Assembly (NCBI RefSeq): GCF_004310335.1 | Contig: NZ_SIRS01000007.1 | Location: forward strand, 235,719-299,718 | Direction: 5' to 3' | From: Hyunsoonleella pacifica | GTDB taxonomy: Bacteria > Bacteroidota > Bacteroidia > Flavobacteriales > Flavobacteriaceae | DNA: 64,000 bases | The notes under the pieces: generated by a model | Told to the model about the DNA's origin: nothing | Database searches by the model: none | The model's input: the letters and a program-made list of their open reading frames with translations, nothing else | Position numbers and translations under genes: made by a program | Shown: positions 1 through 8,059 of the stretch, piece after piece | Layout of the letters: every line of letters starts with the position of its first letter | How positions within the stretch are numbered: the stretch's first letter is position 1

Positions 1-381
1 GCAAAAAATAGTGCGCATACCATTGGCTAATGCTGCATCTACTTTTTGAGCTAATGACGCATCAGTTTCGTTGAAATATTCGCGACGCTCACTATGTCCT
101 AGAATTACAGTGTTTATACCAACACTCTTTAACATATCTGCACTAACTTCTCCTGTGTAAGCACCATTAGATGCAAAATGCATATTTTGCGCAATAGCCT
201 CAATTCCAGAACCTTCTAAAGCTTTTGTTGCTATAGCTAGGTTTGTAAATGTTGGTGCTACCATTACTTCTGCGTTACCAGAATTAGTTTGTTGTTTTAA
301 ATCTGAAATTAACGCTTCGGTTTGTGCCAAATCGTTATTCATTTTCCAGTTTCCAGCTACGATATGTTTTCTCATTCCCAT
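1..381 (-). CDS. tpiA: Triose-phosphate isomerase, N-terminal part (runs off the window)
   Basis: TpiA interconverts dihydroxyacetone phosphate and glyceraldehyde 3-phosphate in cytosolic glycolysis and gluconeogenesis. The first 127 codons are present. The N-terminal stretch RKHIVAGNWKMN carries the substrate-binding Asn and catalytic Lys, and NTVILGHSERREYF holds the electrophilic His. The frame is still open at base 1 inside TIFC. The ATG at 381 gives MGMRKH; the ATG at 375 is equally possible and gives the more usual MRKH. It is the last visible gene of a minus-strand series that starts near 4839, separated by 71 bp from the TlpA-like gene. The call is secure; only the C-terminal half is outside the window. 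Confidence 0.96.
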   Translation of the reverse strand, partial: MGMRKHIVAGNWKMNNDLAQTEALISDLKQQTNSGNAEVMVAPTFTNLAIATKALEGSGIEAIAQNMHFASNGAYTGEVSADMLKSVGINTVILGHSERREYFNETDASLAQKVDAALANGMRTIFC

Positions 382-452
382 ACTAACCTTCCCCAAGGGA
401 AGGGACTTTTATTTTGTAGTTAATAAATTAAATTTTTGCGCTACAAAACTAC

Positions 453-941
453 TTAATTTTTCAGAGCTTTTATTAACTTATTATCATCAGCTTCAATAAC
501 ATTAAATACAACGATTTCGCTAGCCTTATTTATTACCATATATCGTGGAATCCAGCTAATATTTACAAAATCACCAAAGGCTGATTTTTTGGCTTTTGGC
601 AAGTAATAATGTTCTCCTTCTACATTGTATCGTTTTATTCCTCGCTTCCAGGCTTCTATTCCTTTATCTAATGAAAAGAATAAATACACCACATCTGTAT
701 ATTCTTTTTGAAGTGCCTTTACTTTAGGCATACCTCTTATACAATCACCACACCAAGATGCCCAAATATCTATAACTATAGTTTTGCCCTTGTGTTTCTC
801 TAAGATTGATTGTAGGGTAACTTTGCTTCCCTCTAAAGTTATAAATGTATCGTTTAATGCAGCTTCATCAAATTGTGTTGGCGGTTCTGCACAACTTAAG
901 TAGCTTAACAACATTAATAATAAATAACTTATCTTTTTCAT
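453..941 (-). CDS. TlpA/ResA-like thioredoxin-fold lipoprotein
   Basis: A 162-residue extracytoplasmic thiol-disulfide protein. Residues 1-17 are a lipoprotein signal ending in LSYLSC, so Cys17 is probably lipidated. The redox motif WCGDC (Cys64, Cys67) sits in IDIWASWCGDCIRG, as in TlpA/ResA-type proteins that reduce disulfides or apocytochrome thiols in the periplasm. A cis-Pro equivalent is seen in WIPRYM. It starts 9 bp after the permease gene and precedes tpiA on the same strand, so it is probably cotranscribed. The client protein cannot be told from sequence; the DoxX/thioredoxin-like fusion two genes upstream suggests a shared redox role. Confidence 0.88.
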   Translation of the reverse strand: MKKISYLLLMLLSYLSCAEPPTQFDEAALNDTFITLEGSKVTLQSILEKHKGKTIVIDIWASWCGDCIRGMPKVKALQKEYTDVVYLFFSLDKGIEAWKRGIKRYNVEGEHYYLPKAKKSAFGDFVNISWIPRYMVINKASEIVVFNVIEADDNKLIKALKN

Positions 942-950
942 ATTATACTT

Positions 951-2036
951 TTACTGTAATTTGACTTTAGGATCTAACCAAACATAGATTAAGTCGACTA
1001 AAATATTAATCATTACAAATAAAGTAGCTATTACTAAAACTGATCCCATTATTACGGGTAGATCCAATGTATTTAATGCATTTACTATTTCTTTACCTAA
1101 TCCGTTCCAACCAAAAATAAATTCCACAAAAACGGCACCTGTCAACATAGATGCAAACCAACCAGAAATAGCTGTAACTACAGGGTTTAACGCATTTTTG
1201 AGGGCATGACGTTTTATAATTTGAAATTCGCTTAACCCTTTAGCTCTAGCAGTTCTTATATAGTCTTGGTTAAAAACTTCTAGCAGTGAATTACGCATTA
1301 ATTGAATAACTACTGCTAACGGACGAATACCTAAAACTATGGCAGGTAAAATGAGATTTTTCCATTTAATATGTATAGCTTCTCCAAAGTCGTCAAGTTC
1401 GTATAGGCTGCCTGTCATTTCCAAATTAGTGAATTCGTGCAACACATATCCAAATAACCATGCAAACAGAATTGCACTAAAAAAAGAGGGGACACTCATA
1501 CCAAGGGTACTAAAAACTTGAATGGTTTTATCCAACCATCTATCTTTATACAGCGCAGAGACTATTCCCAATAAAATCCCTAAAATTATAGCAATAATAA
1601 TTGCTGATACTGCCAAAACGAATGTATTAGGTAATGTTTCTCCTAAAACTTGTGTTACTTTTTTACCTTGTTTGGTAAATGACTCTCGCAGATATGGAAA
1701 TTTTATTACTGTGGTTGTATTTCCTAAAGAGAACAGTGATGTAGCACTATATTTATTTTCTCCCAAATACGTATAATCTTCTTTGTTTTTAGAATGAAAT
1801 GATAACGGAGACAAATCATTAATGTAATAGGCATACTGCATTAAAACTGGCTTATCAAAACCATATTTTGCTTTTACTTTGACAAGCTGTTCACTATCTT
1901 CATTTTGCCCCATCATCATTTGTGCTGGGTCACCCGGAAGTACATTGAACAAAAAGAATAAGACGGTTACTACTCCTAGTAGAGTGAGTATAGCGTAAAG
2001 GATTTTATTTAAGAGGTAGTTTATCAGTTGTTTAAT
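951..2036 (-). CDS. ABC transporter permease, DppB/OppB type (non-ATG start)
   Basis: Inner-membrane permease of the binding-protein-dependent peptide transporter family (BPD_transp_1). The segment with VLPGDPAQMMMGQN near the N-terminus and the EAA-type loop (IRTARAKGLSEFQIIKRHALKNA) are typical. Several membrane helices follow, ending DLIYVWLDPKVKLQ. No ATG opens the frame. The longest clean frame begins after a TAA at 2046-2048, and translation from ATT at 2036 adds the expected first membrane helix (KQLINYLLNKILYAILTLLG, then VVTVLFFLFNV). A start at TTG 1952 would delete that helix, so I prefer the 361-residue form starting about 2036, which overlaps the upstream stop by 5 bp. No DppC or ATPase partner is adjacent. 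Confidence 0.8.
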   Translation of the reverse strand: MKQLINYLLNKILYAILTLLGVVTVLFFLFNVLPGDPAQMMMGQNEDSEQLVKVKAKYGFDKPVLMQYAYYINDLSPLSFHSKNKEDYTYLGENKYSATSLFSLGNTTTVIKFPYLRESFTKQGKKVTQVLGETLPNTFVLAVSAIIIAIILGILLGIVSALYKDRWLDKTIQVFSTLGMSVPSFFSAILFAWLFGYVLHEFTNLEMTGSLYELDDFGEAIHIKWKNLILPAIVLGIRPLAVVIQLMRNSLLEVFNQDYIRTARAKGLSEFQIIKRHALKNALNPVVTAISGWFASMLTGAVFVEFIFGWNGLGKEIVNALNTLDLPVIMGSVLVIATLFVMINILVDLIYVWLDPKVKLQ

Positions 2037-3732
2037 TAATATTTCTTAACAATTCAATAATCCATGGGTTATCCTTCTCTATAGATTTTACTTGTTTCAA
2101 TGTATATGATTTAAATGTAAAATCATCCCCAAACATTAGTTTGCCATTTTCTTCTACAGTAGTTTCAAAGCCTACAGATTTTCTTATAGAATCAACTATC
2201 TTTGAGTTTTTAATTGGCCATATTATATTTTCTTCATTGTGATTTTGGTTTAGTACTATTCCTTGGGTGCCATAAATTTGCTCTTTTCCCTGACTCATCA
2301 AAAATCTATCTTCAGCCATAGCAACTTTATCAAAAGCTAATTCTTTTTTTACAGCAGCACCTTTTAAAATTTGCAAATATTTTTCAATTTTATTTGAGTG
2401 CTGAATAACAAAAAAAGCTACGTCACTCGTTTCTTCCCCTACCATTGACTTACCAGGATAGCCATTTCCACGAATAACCTCTTCAATATAAATCAAATTT
2501 AAACTATCTATTTTATTCTGTTCCTTAAAATTCTTGTCGTAGTTATCCCAAGTATCTCTATATTTTTGATCTAATTCAAGTATACTATCTAATTTTGTTT
2601 TTAAATTAAAATTATAAATATTTGAAATTGGTAGACGCCTAAATTCTAACTCTTCTATGTCATTCCAATGTACTTTTTGCATTACAGTTCCTTTATCCAT
2701 TTCAATAATTCCAGGATTAGAACGCACTACGGTTTTTAACGCCTTTTCATCACATAAGTACCATTCAAAATCTATATTGTAAGCCTCTCTTATTCGCTCT
2801 TTGGCATCTGTCCCTGAAGCTGTTAAACCAATGATTTGATAGTTATTTGCTCTAGCTTTATTCTGTAAAGCTTTCAACTTCGATGCTCCATCTGCTTCAA
2901 TTTTTTCTAAACTATAAGATATAACTACAACCAGATTGTCTTGATCCAAAAAATGAGTGGTTAAATCTTCATCTTCACTTTCAATTGAAAAATCTACTAC
3001 AGGAGGCGTATAACCTTCTTGAATTACTTTGGTTTCAACACCAACAAATTCGCCTTTTACATCAGGATAAGCACCTTTAGTTTTTATAACCTGCTCTTCT
3101 CCGTTTACATTAAACTTCCAACTATATTCTTGAATAGGCTTAGGCGCATCATCTGGAATTGTCATACCCTCTTTTATATTTTTACCAATGGCATAAGCTC
3201 TAAAATCTATAGAAGGTAAATGCATCAACACATGATACCCAAACCACAAGCTTACAATAAAACCTAATAAAGCCATTACTGTTGTAGGTAATTTTGAAAA
3301 CACTGGTTTTATGTGTTTAACACCAAAAAATAGAATCAGGATAAATAGCAATAACACTACATCTTTACCAAAAGATTCCCAGGGCTCTAATTTTAAAAAG
3401 TCTCCAAAACAGCCACAGTCTTTTACTTTTTCAAAATAAGCAGCATAAAACGTTAAAAAAGTGAAGAATACAATCATGAGTAACAAACTCCAAACTGTAA
3501 ATTTAGGTTTGTAACCTATTAGTAAAAACACCCCTAAAACTACTTCAAAAACGACTACAAAAACTGAAATCAATAAGGCATAAGGTTCTAAGAATGGAAT
3601 ATTTAATACGTCTGGACTAAAATACTCCTGAAGTTTATACGAAAAACCTATAGGGTCATTTAGCTTTATAAATCCAGAAAAGATGAATAATACGCCTACT
3701 AAGATTCTACTTATTGCTACTAATACTTTCAT
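2032..3732 (-). CDS. DoxX-family membrane protein fused to a thioredoxin-like domain and a DUF6624-like domain
   Basis: A 566-residue protein with three parts. Residues 1-170 are a DoxX/MauE-like four-helix membrane domain (LVGVLFIFSGFIKLNDPIGF) with a Cys pair in DCGCFGD (105-111). Residues about 240-365 are a thioredoxin-like region without an obvious CxxC (DNLVVVISYSLEKIEADG). The usual Bacteroidota BT_3928-type protein ends about here. Residues about 379-540 continue into a domain resembling DUF6624, with the hallmarks GYPGKSMVGEE, AFFVIQHS, AEDRFLM and GKEQIYGTQ. The domain calls are from recalled family motifs. It is translationally coupled to the permease downstream. A redox or quinone role is inferred for the DoxX part; the tail is of unknown function. 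Confidence 0.82.
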   Translation of the reverse strand: MKVLVAISRILVGVLFIFSGFIKLNDPIGFSYKLQEYFSPDVLNIPFLEPYALLISVFVVVFEVVLGVFLLIGYKPKFTVWSLLLMIVFFTFLTFYAAYFEKVKDCGCFGDFLKLEPWESFGKDVVLLLFILILFFGVKHIKPVFSKLPTTVMALLGFIVSLWFGYHVLMHLPSIDFRAYAIGKNIKEGMTIPDDAPKPIQEYSWKFNVNGEEQVIKTKGAYPDVKGEFVGVETKVIQEGYTPPVVDFSIESEDEDLTTHFLDQDNLVVVISYSLEKIEADGASKLKALQNKARANNYQIIGLTASGTDAKERIREAYNIDFEWYLCDEKALKTVVRSNPGIIEMDKGTVMQKVHWNDIEELEFRRLPISNIYNFNLKTKLDSILELDQKYRDTWDNYDKNFKEQNKIDSLNLIYIEEVIRGNGYPGKSMVGEETSDVAFFVIQHSNKIEKYLQILKGAAVKKELAFDKVAMAEDRFLMSQGKEQIYGTQGIVLNQNHNEENIIWPIKNSKIVDSIRKSVGFETTVEENGKLMFGDDFTFKSYTLKQVKSIEKDNPWIIELLRNIN

Positions 3733-3739
3733 AATTTTA

Positions 3740-3810
3740 TAAATTCCAAATTACAAACTCTAAATTCCAAAACTCACTCAAATTCTATATAAATCCCAAA
3801 TTATAAACTC
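3740..3810. repeat. Left inverted repeat of the four-helix-bundle gene, plus a second degenerate copy
   Basis: 3740..3772 pairs, after one single-base gap, with the reverse complement of 4218..4251; both read as AAATTCCAAA, a variable spacer, then ACTCTAAATTCCAAAA. A second, weaker copy at 3791..3810 matches 3741..3760 at 18 of 20 bases. The unit lies between the DoxX-fusion start and the end of the four-helix-bundle gene. Confidence 0.75.
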
Positions 3811-3860
3811 AACTATCAGAAGTTTATTAAACTTTACTTAGTACTATAAAAATGCTAAAA

Positions 3861-4217
3861 TCATCCAAGTTTATTGATAATGGCTGATAATATTTTACGC
3901 AATTCATTTGCTTCTAATTGTAACCTTTCAATCCTTTCCTCATCCTTTTTATTAAGTGATTTTAGAAGTTTCAGCCAATATTCACTTTCTTTAGCTTCTT
4001 TTCTAGCAATTTTTAATCTGAATTTCAAATCTTTATCTCCCAACTTCTCATTCCCTTCAATATAATTGGCACCTACTGAACCAGACGATCTTACTAATTG
4101 TTTTCCATCTTCAATATTAGAAATTGTCGGTTTTAAGTCTTTTACCAAAAACCTACAATCTTTAGCAAATTCAAAAGTTCTTTCTTCTAGATTGTATGCT
4201 CTTTTACTTTCTAACAC
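3861..4217 (-). CDS. Four helix bundle protein (23S rRNA intervening-sequence/IVP family)
   Basis: A 118-residue, highly charged, all-helical protein. The core LVRSSGSVGANYIEGNE followed by RLKIARKEAKESEYWLKLL is the signature of the IVP / four-helix-bundle family, whose members occur in 23S rRNA intervening sequences and as free genes. The start is GTG at 4217, directly against the inner end of the right inverted repeat; an in-frame TAA lies 9-12 bases upstream, so no longer form exists. It sits between DUF1599 and the DoxX fusion. No rRNA is near, so this is a stand-alone copy. Molecular function is unknown; RNA binding is suspected for the family. Confidence 0.88.
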   Translation of the reverse strand: MLESKRAYNLEERTFEFAKDCRFLVKDLKPTISNIEDGKQLVRSSGSVGANYIEGNEKLGDKDLKFRLKIARKEAKESEYWLKLLKSLNKKDEERIERLQLEANELRKILSAIINKLG

Positions 4218-4251
4218 TTTTGGAATTTAGAGTTTTATTTTTTGGAATTTT
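4218..4251. repeat. Right inverted repeat of the four-helix-bundle gene
   Basis: This 34-bp arm is the inverted partner of 3740..3772 and abuts the GTG start of the four-helix-bundle gene. The two arms could form a long stem enclosing the whole gene in DNA or RNA, as terminal repeats of rRNA intervening sequences do. The combination is suggestive of a small insertion unit of about 512 bp, but no target duplication is clear. Confidence 0.75.
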
Positions 4252-4260
4252 GTTTTTGAT

Positions 4261-4839
4261 TTAGTTCTGCCCAAGCAGAATTAAAGCAAAAATGGCATAA
4301 TTAATCATATCCTGATAATTAGCATCTATACCTTCACTTACTAATGTTTTACCTTGATTGTCTTCAATTTGCTTTACGCGTAATAATTTTTGCAAAATCA
4401 AATCTGTTAAGCTACTCACTCGCATGTCTCGCCATGCCTCGCCATAATCATGGTTTTTATCTTCCATTAACTTTTTAGTGGTAGCTACTTGCGCTTCATA
4501 CAATGCTTTAGCTTCTTCAGTAGACATATCAGGTTGTTCCACAACACCTTTCTCTAATTGAATCAATGCCATAATACAGTAATTTATAATACCTATAAAT
4601 TCACTTTCCTGTCCCTCATCTACTTTTTGTACATCATTTTGCTGTAAACCTCTAATGCGTTGTGCTTTTATAAATATCTGATCGGTTAACGATGGCAATC
4701 TTAATATTCGCCATGCACTACCGTAATCACTCATTTTCTTAACGAATAAACTTTTACAGGTATCTATTACCGCATCATATTGTTTTGAAGTATCTTGCAT
4801 CTGGGATTTTCTAGCATTAAATTTGCGTAAATTTCGCAT
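4261..4839 (-). CDS. DUF1599 domain-containing protein
   Basis: A 192-residue soluble protein with two copies of a module: KKMSDYGSAWRILRLPSLTD (about residues 34-53) and KNHDYGEAWRDMRVSSLTD (about 128-146). Each is followed by a helix ending in a K(L/A)xRxxxI-type segment (IKAQRIRGLQQN, LLRVKQIEDN). This tandem DYGxAWR architecture defines DUF1599, a family tentatively linked to nucleotide or nucleic-acid modification (nucleotide modification associated domain). The ATG at 4839 was kept; ATG at 4800 (MQDTSKQYD) is an alternative that trims a basic leader. It diverges from folP 72 bp away and heads the minus-strand series to tpiA, interrupted by the inserted four-helix-bundle unit. No reaction can be assigned. 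Confidence 0.87.
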   Translation of the reverse strand: MRNLRKFNARKSQMQDTSKQYDAVIDTCKSLFVKKMSDYGSAWRILRLPSLTDQIFIKAQRIRGLQQNDVQKVDEGQESEFIGIINYCIMALIQLEKGVVEQPDMSTEEAKALYEAQVATTKKLMEDKNHDYGEAWRDMRVSSLTDLILQKLLRVKQIEDNQGKTLVSEGIDANYQDMINYAIFALILLGQN

Positions 4840-4911
4840 AAATAATTAGAATGTTCAAAGTTTAGGGTTTAAAGTTTTAAACCAGATACAAACACTACAC
4901 CATACCTGATA

Positions 4912-5736
4912 ATGACCATAAATTGCAAAGGCCAACTTGTTGATGTATCAACCCCAAAAGTAATGGGCGTTTTAAATGTAACACCAGATTCTTTTTACGA
5001 TGGCGGGAAATATAAGAATGAAGCTTCTATTTTAAAACAAGTAGCACAAATGTTAAATGAAGGTGCTACTTTTATTGACGTAGGTGCTTATAGCTCCAGA
5101 CCAGGTGCAGACCATGTTACCATAGATGAAGAATTAAATAGAGTTTTACCAATTGTAAACTTAATTTTAAACGAATTTCCCGAAACATTGCTTTCTATTG
5201 ATACATTTAGAAGCACTATTGCGAGACGATCTATAGAAGCTGGTGCTGCTTTAATTAATGATATTTCGGCAGGACAACTGGATAACAACATGTTAAAAAC
5301 TATTGCTGAATTACAAGTACCGTACATTATGATGCACATGCGCGGCACTCCACAAACCATGCAAAGTTTAACGGATTATGATAATTTGGTAAAAGATATT
5401 CTATTCTATTTTTCAGAACGAATTGCAGCAGCTAGAGATTTAGGAATTATTGACCTGATAATTGACCCAGGCTTTGGTTTTGCTAAAACCTTAGAGCAGA
5501 ATTTTGAGCTTCTAAATAAATTAGAATTATTTAAAATAATTGAAAAACCTTTGTTAGTTGGTGTTTCTAGAAAATCTATGATTTATAAAACTTTAGAAAC
5601 CTCAGCTAAAGAGGCTTTAAATGGTACCACAGTTTTAAACACCATCGGTTTACAAAAAGGAGCTTCTATTTTACGTGTACATGATGTTAAGGAGGCTGTG
5701 GAATGTGTGAAGCTTGTTGAATCGTTGAATCGTTGA
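4912..5736 (+). CDS. folP: Dihydropteroate synthase
   Basis: FolP condenses 6-hydroxymethyl-dihydropterin diphosphate with p-aminobenzoate to 7,8-dihydropteroate in cytosolic folate synthesis, and is the sulfonamide target. The 274-residue length is normal for a TIM-barrel DHPS. Visible motifs are MGVLNVTPDSFYDGG (residues 18-32), DVGAYSSRPGA, DIDTFR-equivalent SIDTFRS, NDIS, DPGFGFAKT, VGVSRKSM and the C-terminal LRVHDVKEA. ATG at 4912 is the first start in frame. It is divergent from DUF1599 and followed 21 bp later by a lipoprotein gene and then cdaA, a common flavobacterial gene order. Identity is certain. Confidence 0.97.
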   Translation: MTINCKGQLVDVSTPKVMGVLNVTPDSFYDGGKYKNEASILKQVAQMLNEGATFIDVGAYSSRPGADHVTIDEELNRVLPIVNLILNEFPETLLSIDTFRSTIARRSIEAGAALINDISAGQLDNNMLKTIAELQVPYIMMHMRGTPQTMQSLTDYDNLVKDILFYFSERIAAARDLGIIDLIIDPGFGFAKTLEQNFELLNKLELFKIIEKPLLVGVSRKSMIYKTLETSAKEALNGTTVLNTIGLQKGASILRVHDVKEAVECVKLVESLNR

Positions 5737-5757
5737 CTTGTTTAATTTGTCATCACT

Positions 5758-6441
5758 ATGAAGAATATCTTTTTTTATATAACTCTTGCTTTTATAGTAT
5801 CCTGCGGAAACGAAAGAGAATTACAACTTCCTGAAATTGATAAAGCTGCTATTACCGAAATACAAGATGTTTCAGTTGCTTATTTATTTTACGATGAAAC
5901 GCAACCTGATAGTGTTTTACTAAATAGAAAAAACTTGATTAGCACCACAAATTGGTTAGTCAATGTAGATAAGCGGTTAACTTTAAAACAAGCCATTCCT
6001 CACATAAAATTTTTACAAGACAAAAAAAAATCTTCCAGCCATAAAAATGAAAATGCAAAAAATTATTTTACCTGTCATGATTTGAGTATTAATAATTTGG
6101 GGTTTTTGGAGTTTACAAGTACAAATTATAATGTTGAAAAACCTGAAATGATTTTTTCTGATATTTCTGATCTTAAATATTCAGGAAACATTCATACGGT
6201 TAATTTCGAAGTTAATGAAGATATTTTAATTTTCCCAGGATACGCTTTAGACATCAATATAGCAACAGATAAGAAAGAGTTTACAAATGAAATTAAAAAA
6301 TTAGATACTTTAAGAGGAAGGATCATTTTAAATTTCCATAAAAATTTAAAATTTGAAGATTATATACTATATAAATCGTTGTTATCAAATATAAATTTAA
6401 ATCATTTATCAATCTCGAATCAAGAGTATCTTTATAATTAA
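5758..6441 (+). CDS. Hypothetical lipoprotein between folP and cdaA
   Basis: A 227-residue predicted lipoprotein: residues 1-16 are hydrophobic and end AFIVSCG, placing the lipidated Cys at 16. The mature part is Lys/Asn-rich, with no repeats or catalytic motif I recognise; a LTLKQAIPHIKFLQDKKK helix and a C-terminal NLNHLSISNQEYLYN end are visible. It probably faces the periplasm or outer membrane. It is placed 21 bp after folP and 36 bp before cdaA, so cotranscription with either is plausible. I do not recognise a characterised homologue. Confidence 0.75.
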   Translation: MKNIFFYITLAFIVSCGNERELQLPEIDKAAITEIQDVSVAYLFYDETQPDSVLLNRKNLISTTNWLVNVDKRLTLKQAIPHIKFLQDKKKSSSHKNENAKNYFTCHDLSINNLGFLEFTSTNYNVEKPEMIFSDISDLKYSGNIHTVNFEVNEDILIFPGYALDINIATDKKEFTNEIKKLDTLRGRIILNFHKNLKFEDYILYKSLLSNINLNHLSISNQEYLYN

Positions 6442-6477
6442 CCACAATTTCTTAAATTTACAAAAACCCTTTACCTA

Positions 6478-7263
6478 TTGAACATCTTTGATGATATTTT
6501 AAATCTCCGCTTCATCGATTATTTAGATGTTGTGCTTGTAGCATTACTGCTCTATTACCTGTACAAACTTGTTAAAGGTACGGTAGCCATAAATATTTTT
6601 CTTGGTATCATTATTATCTATGGCGCTTGGAAACTTACCGAATTCCTTAATATGGAATTACTTTCAGGTATATTTGGAGGGTTCATGCGTGTTGGTATCA
6701 TTGCCTTAATAGTAGTATTCCAACCAGAAATCAGGAAATTTTTATTAATGGTAGGCTCTACTAATTTTAGTAGACGTCGTAAATTTTTAAAACAACTTAA
6801 ATTCCTAAAAACTGAGGCTACCAATGAAAGTGATGTGGACGCTATTATTTCTGCGTGTAATAAAATGAGCATGTCTAAAACAGGAGCTTTAATCGTTTTT
6901 GAACGTAATAATAATCTAGATTTCCTTTCAGAATCGGGAGACGAAATGAATATTAAAGTAACGCAGCCCATTATAGAAAGTATCTTCTTTAAAAATAGTC
7001 CGCTTCATGATGGCGCTATAATCGTTAGTAATAATATCGTAAAAGCTACACGAGTAATTCTACCAGTAAATAATGATAAAAACATCCCGCAACGTTTTGG
7101 ATTACGACATCGCGCTGCTATAGGAGTTACAGAAAAAACAGATGCTTTAGCTTTGGCTGTTAGTGAAGAGACAGGACATATTTCCTATTTTAAAGATGGC
7201 GAATTTGTAGTGTTTGAAGACACTACTGAATTATCTAAAATGATAAAGAAAGATTTAGCTTAA
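6478..7263 (+). CDS. cdaA: Diadenylate cyclase CdaA (c-di-AMP synthase)
   Basis: CdaA makes the second messenger c-di-AMP from two ATP at the inner face of the membrane. Three N-terminal membrane helices occupy about residues 15-80, followed by a coiled linker and the DAC domain. The catalytic signature is intact: DGA at 178-180 in SPLHDGAII and RHR at 210-212 in GLRHRAAIG. Length 261 matches the family. The start is TTG at 6478, the only position that gives the usual short leader NIFDDILNLRFIDYLD. Its stop TAA overlaps the ATG of the DUF3667 gene by one base, so the two are translationally coupled. Confidence 0.95.
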   Translation: MNIFDDILNLRFIDYLDVVLVALLLYYLYKLVKGTVAINIFLGIIIIYGAWKLTEFLNMELLSGIFGGFMRVGIIALIVVFQPEIRKFLLMVGSTNFSRRRKFLKQLKFLKTEATNESDVDAIISACNKMSMSKTGALIVFERNNNLDFLSESGDEMNIKVTQPIIESIFFKNSPLHDGAIIVSNNIVKATRVILPVNNDKNIPQRFGLRHRAAIGVTEKTDALALAVSEETGHISYFKDGEFVVFEDTTELSKMIKKDLA

Positions 7264-8057
7264 TGGAATGTAAAAACTGTGGTATCAAAATGCAATCCTA
7301 TCAAAACTACTGTTCAGACTGTGGTGCTAAAGTTATTCGTAATAGACTCACATTCAAAAATATATGGTCTGAAATAAATCTTTACTTTTTCAATTTAGAC
7401 AATAAATTATTCCGCACGCTATTGTTCCTTTTTACAAAACCGGAAGAGGTAATTGTAAGCTATATTAAAGGTACTAGAAAAAAGTATGTAGATGTTATTC
7501 AATACTTTGCTATCGCACTAACACTAGTTGGGATTCAAGTTTTTTTAATGAACACCTTTTTTAAAGATGCTATGGATTTAAGTGATCTTTATGGTGATGC
7601 TTTTAAAGACTTAGCCACTCAAAAAAACAATCCGTTCTCTCCTGAAAATATGGATTATAGCCTTATAAATAACTACCAGAGTTTAATTTATGTGCTAAGT
7701 GTACCCATTTCTGCGTTTTCAACATGGATAGCCTATTTTATAGCTGGAGAACGGAGCTATAATTTTACTGAACACATTGTTATAAACTTATATTATTCTG
7801 CTCAAATTATCATTGTAAGTGCTGTTTTAAGTATCCTATTTTTAGTGTGTGGTGGAAATTACTTAACGATTTCAATGTTTGTGAGCCTATTAACATTCGC
7901 ATACCTTTTTTATGTATTACACCGTGTATTTAAGGCATCATTCCTTGAGAGTTTTGCCAGGTTTGTATTAATCGGGTTTTGTTATGTTATACTATTTGTA
8001 TTTCTAATGTTTGTTGCTGTGGTTGGAGGTTATGTTTTTGGTTATCTAATGAAATAA
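7263..8057 (+). CDS. DUF3667 zinc-ribbon membrane protein (first of a tandem pair)
   Basis: A 264-residue membrane protein. The N-terminus is a zinc ribbon (CKNCGIKMQSYQNYCSDCG, Cys pairs 3/6 and 17/20), followed by the DUF3667 signature FFNLDNKLFRTLLFLFTKPEEV and GTRKKYVDVI, and then about five hydrophobic helices. Its ATG overlaps the cdaA stop, so it is in the same transcript. The next gene is a diverged duplicate with the same plan. Function is unknown. The context (fused to cdaA translation) suggests a partner in c-di-AMP or membrane-stress signalling, which is inference only. Confidence 0.88.
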   Translation: MECKNCGIKMQSYQNYCSDCGAKVIRNRLTFKNIWSEINLYFFNLDNKLFRTLLFLFTKPEEVIVSYIKGTRKKYVDVIQYFAIALTLVGIQVFLMNTFFKDAMDLSDLYGDAFKDLATQKNNPFSPENMDYSLINNYQSLIYVLSVPISAFSTWIAYFIAGERSYNFTEHIVINLYYSAQIIIVSAVLSILFLVCGGNYLTISMFVSLLTFAYLFYVLHRVFKASFLESFARFVLIGFCYVILFVFLMFVAVVGGYVFGYLMK

Positions 8058-8059
8058 AA

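Noticed and set aside
3861-4217. A true rRNA intervening sequence
   Set aside because: No 16S or 23S rRNA sequence is anywhere near; only the protein family and inverted repeats resemble an intervening sequence.
7979-8059. A longer start for the second DUF3667 gene
   Set aside because: It would translate the end of the first DUF3667 gene out of frame; the ATG at 8060 gives the conserved zinc-ribbon start.
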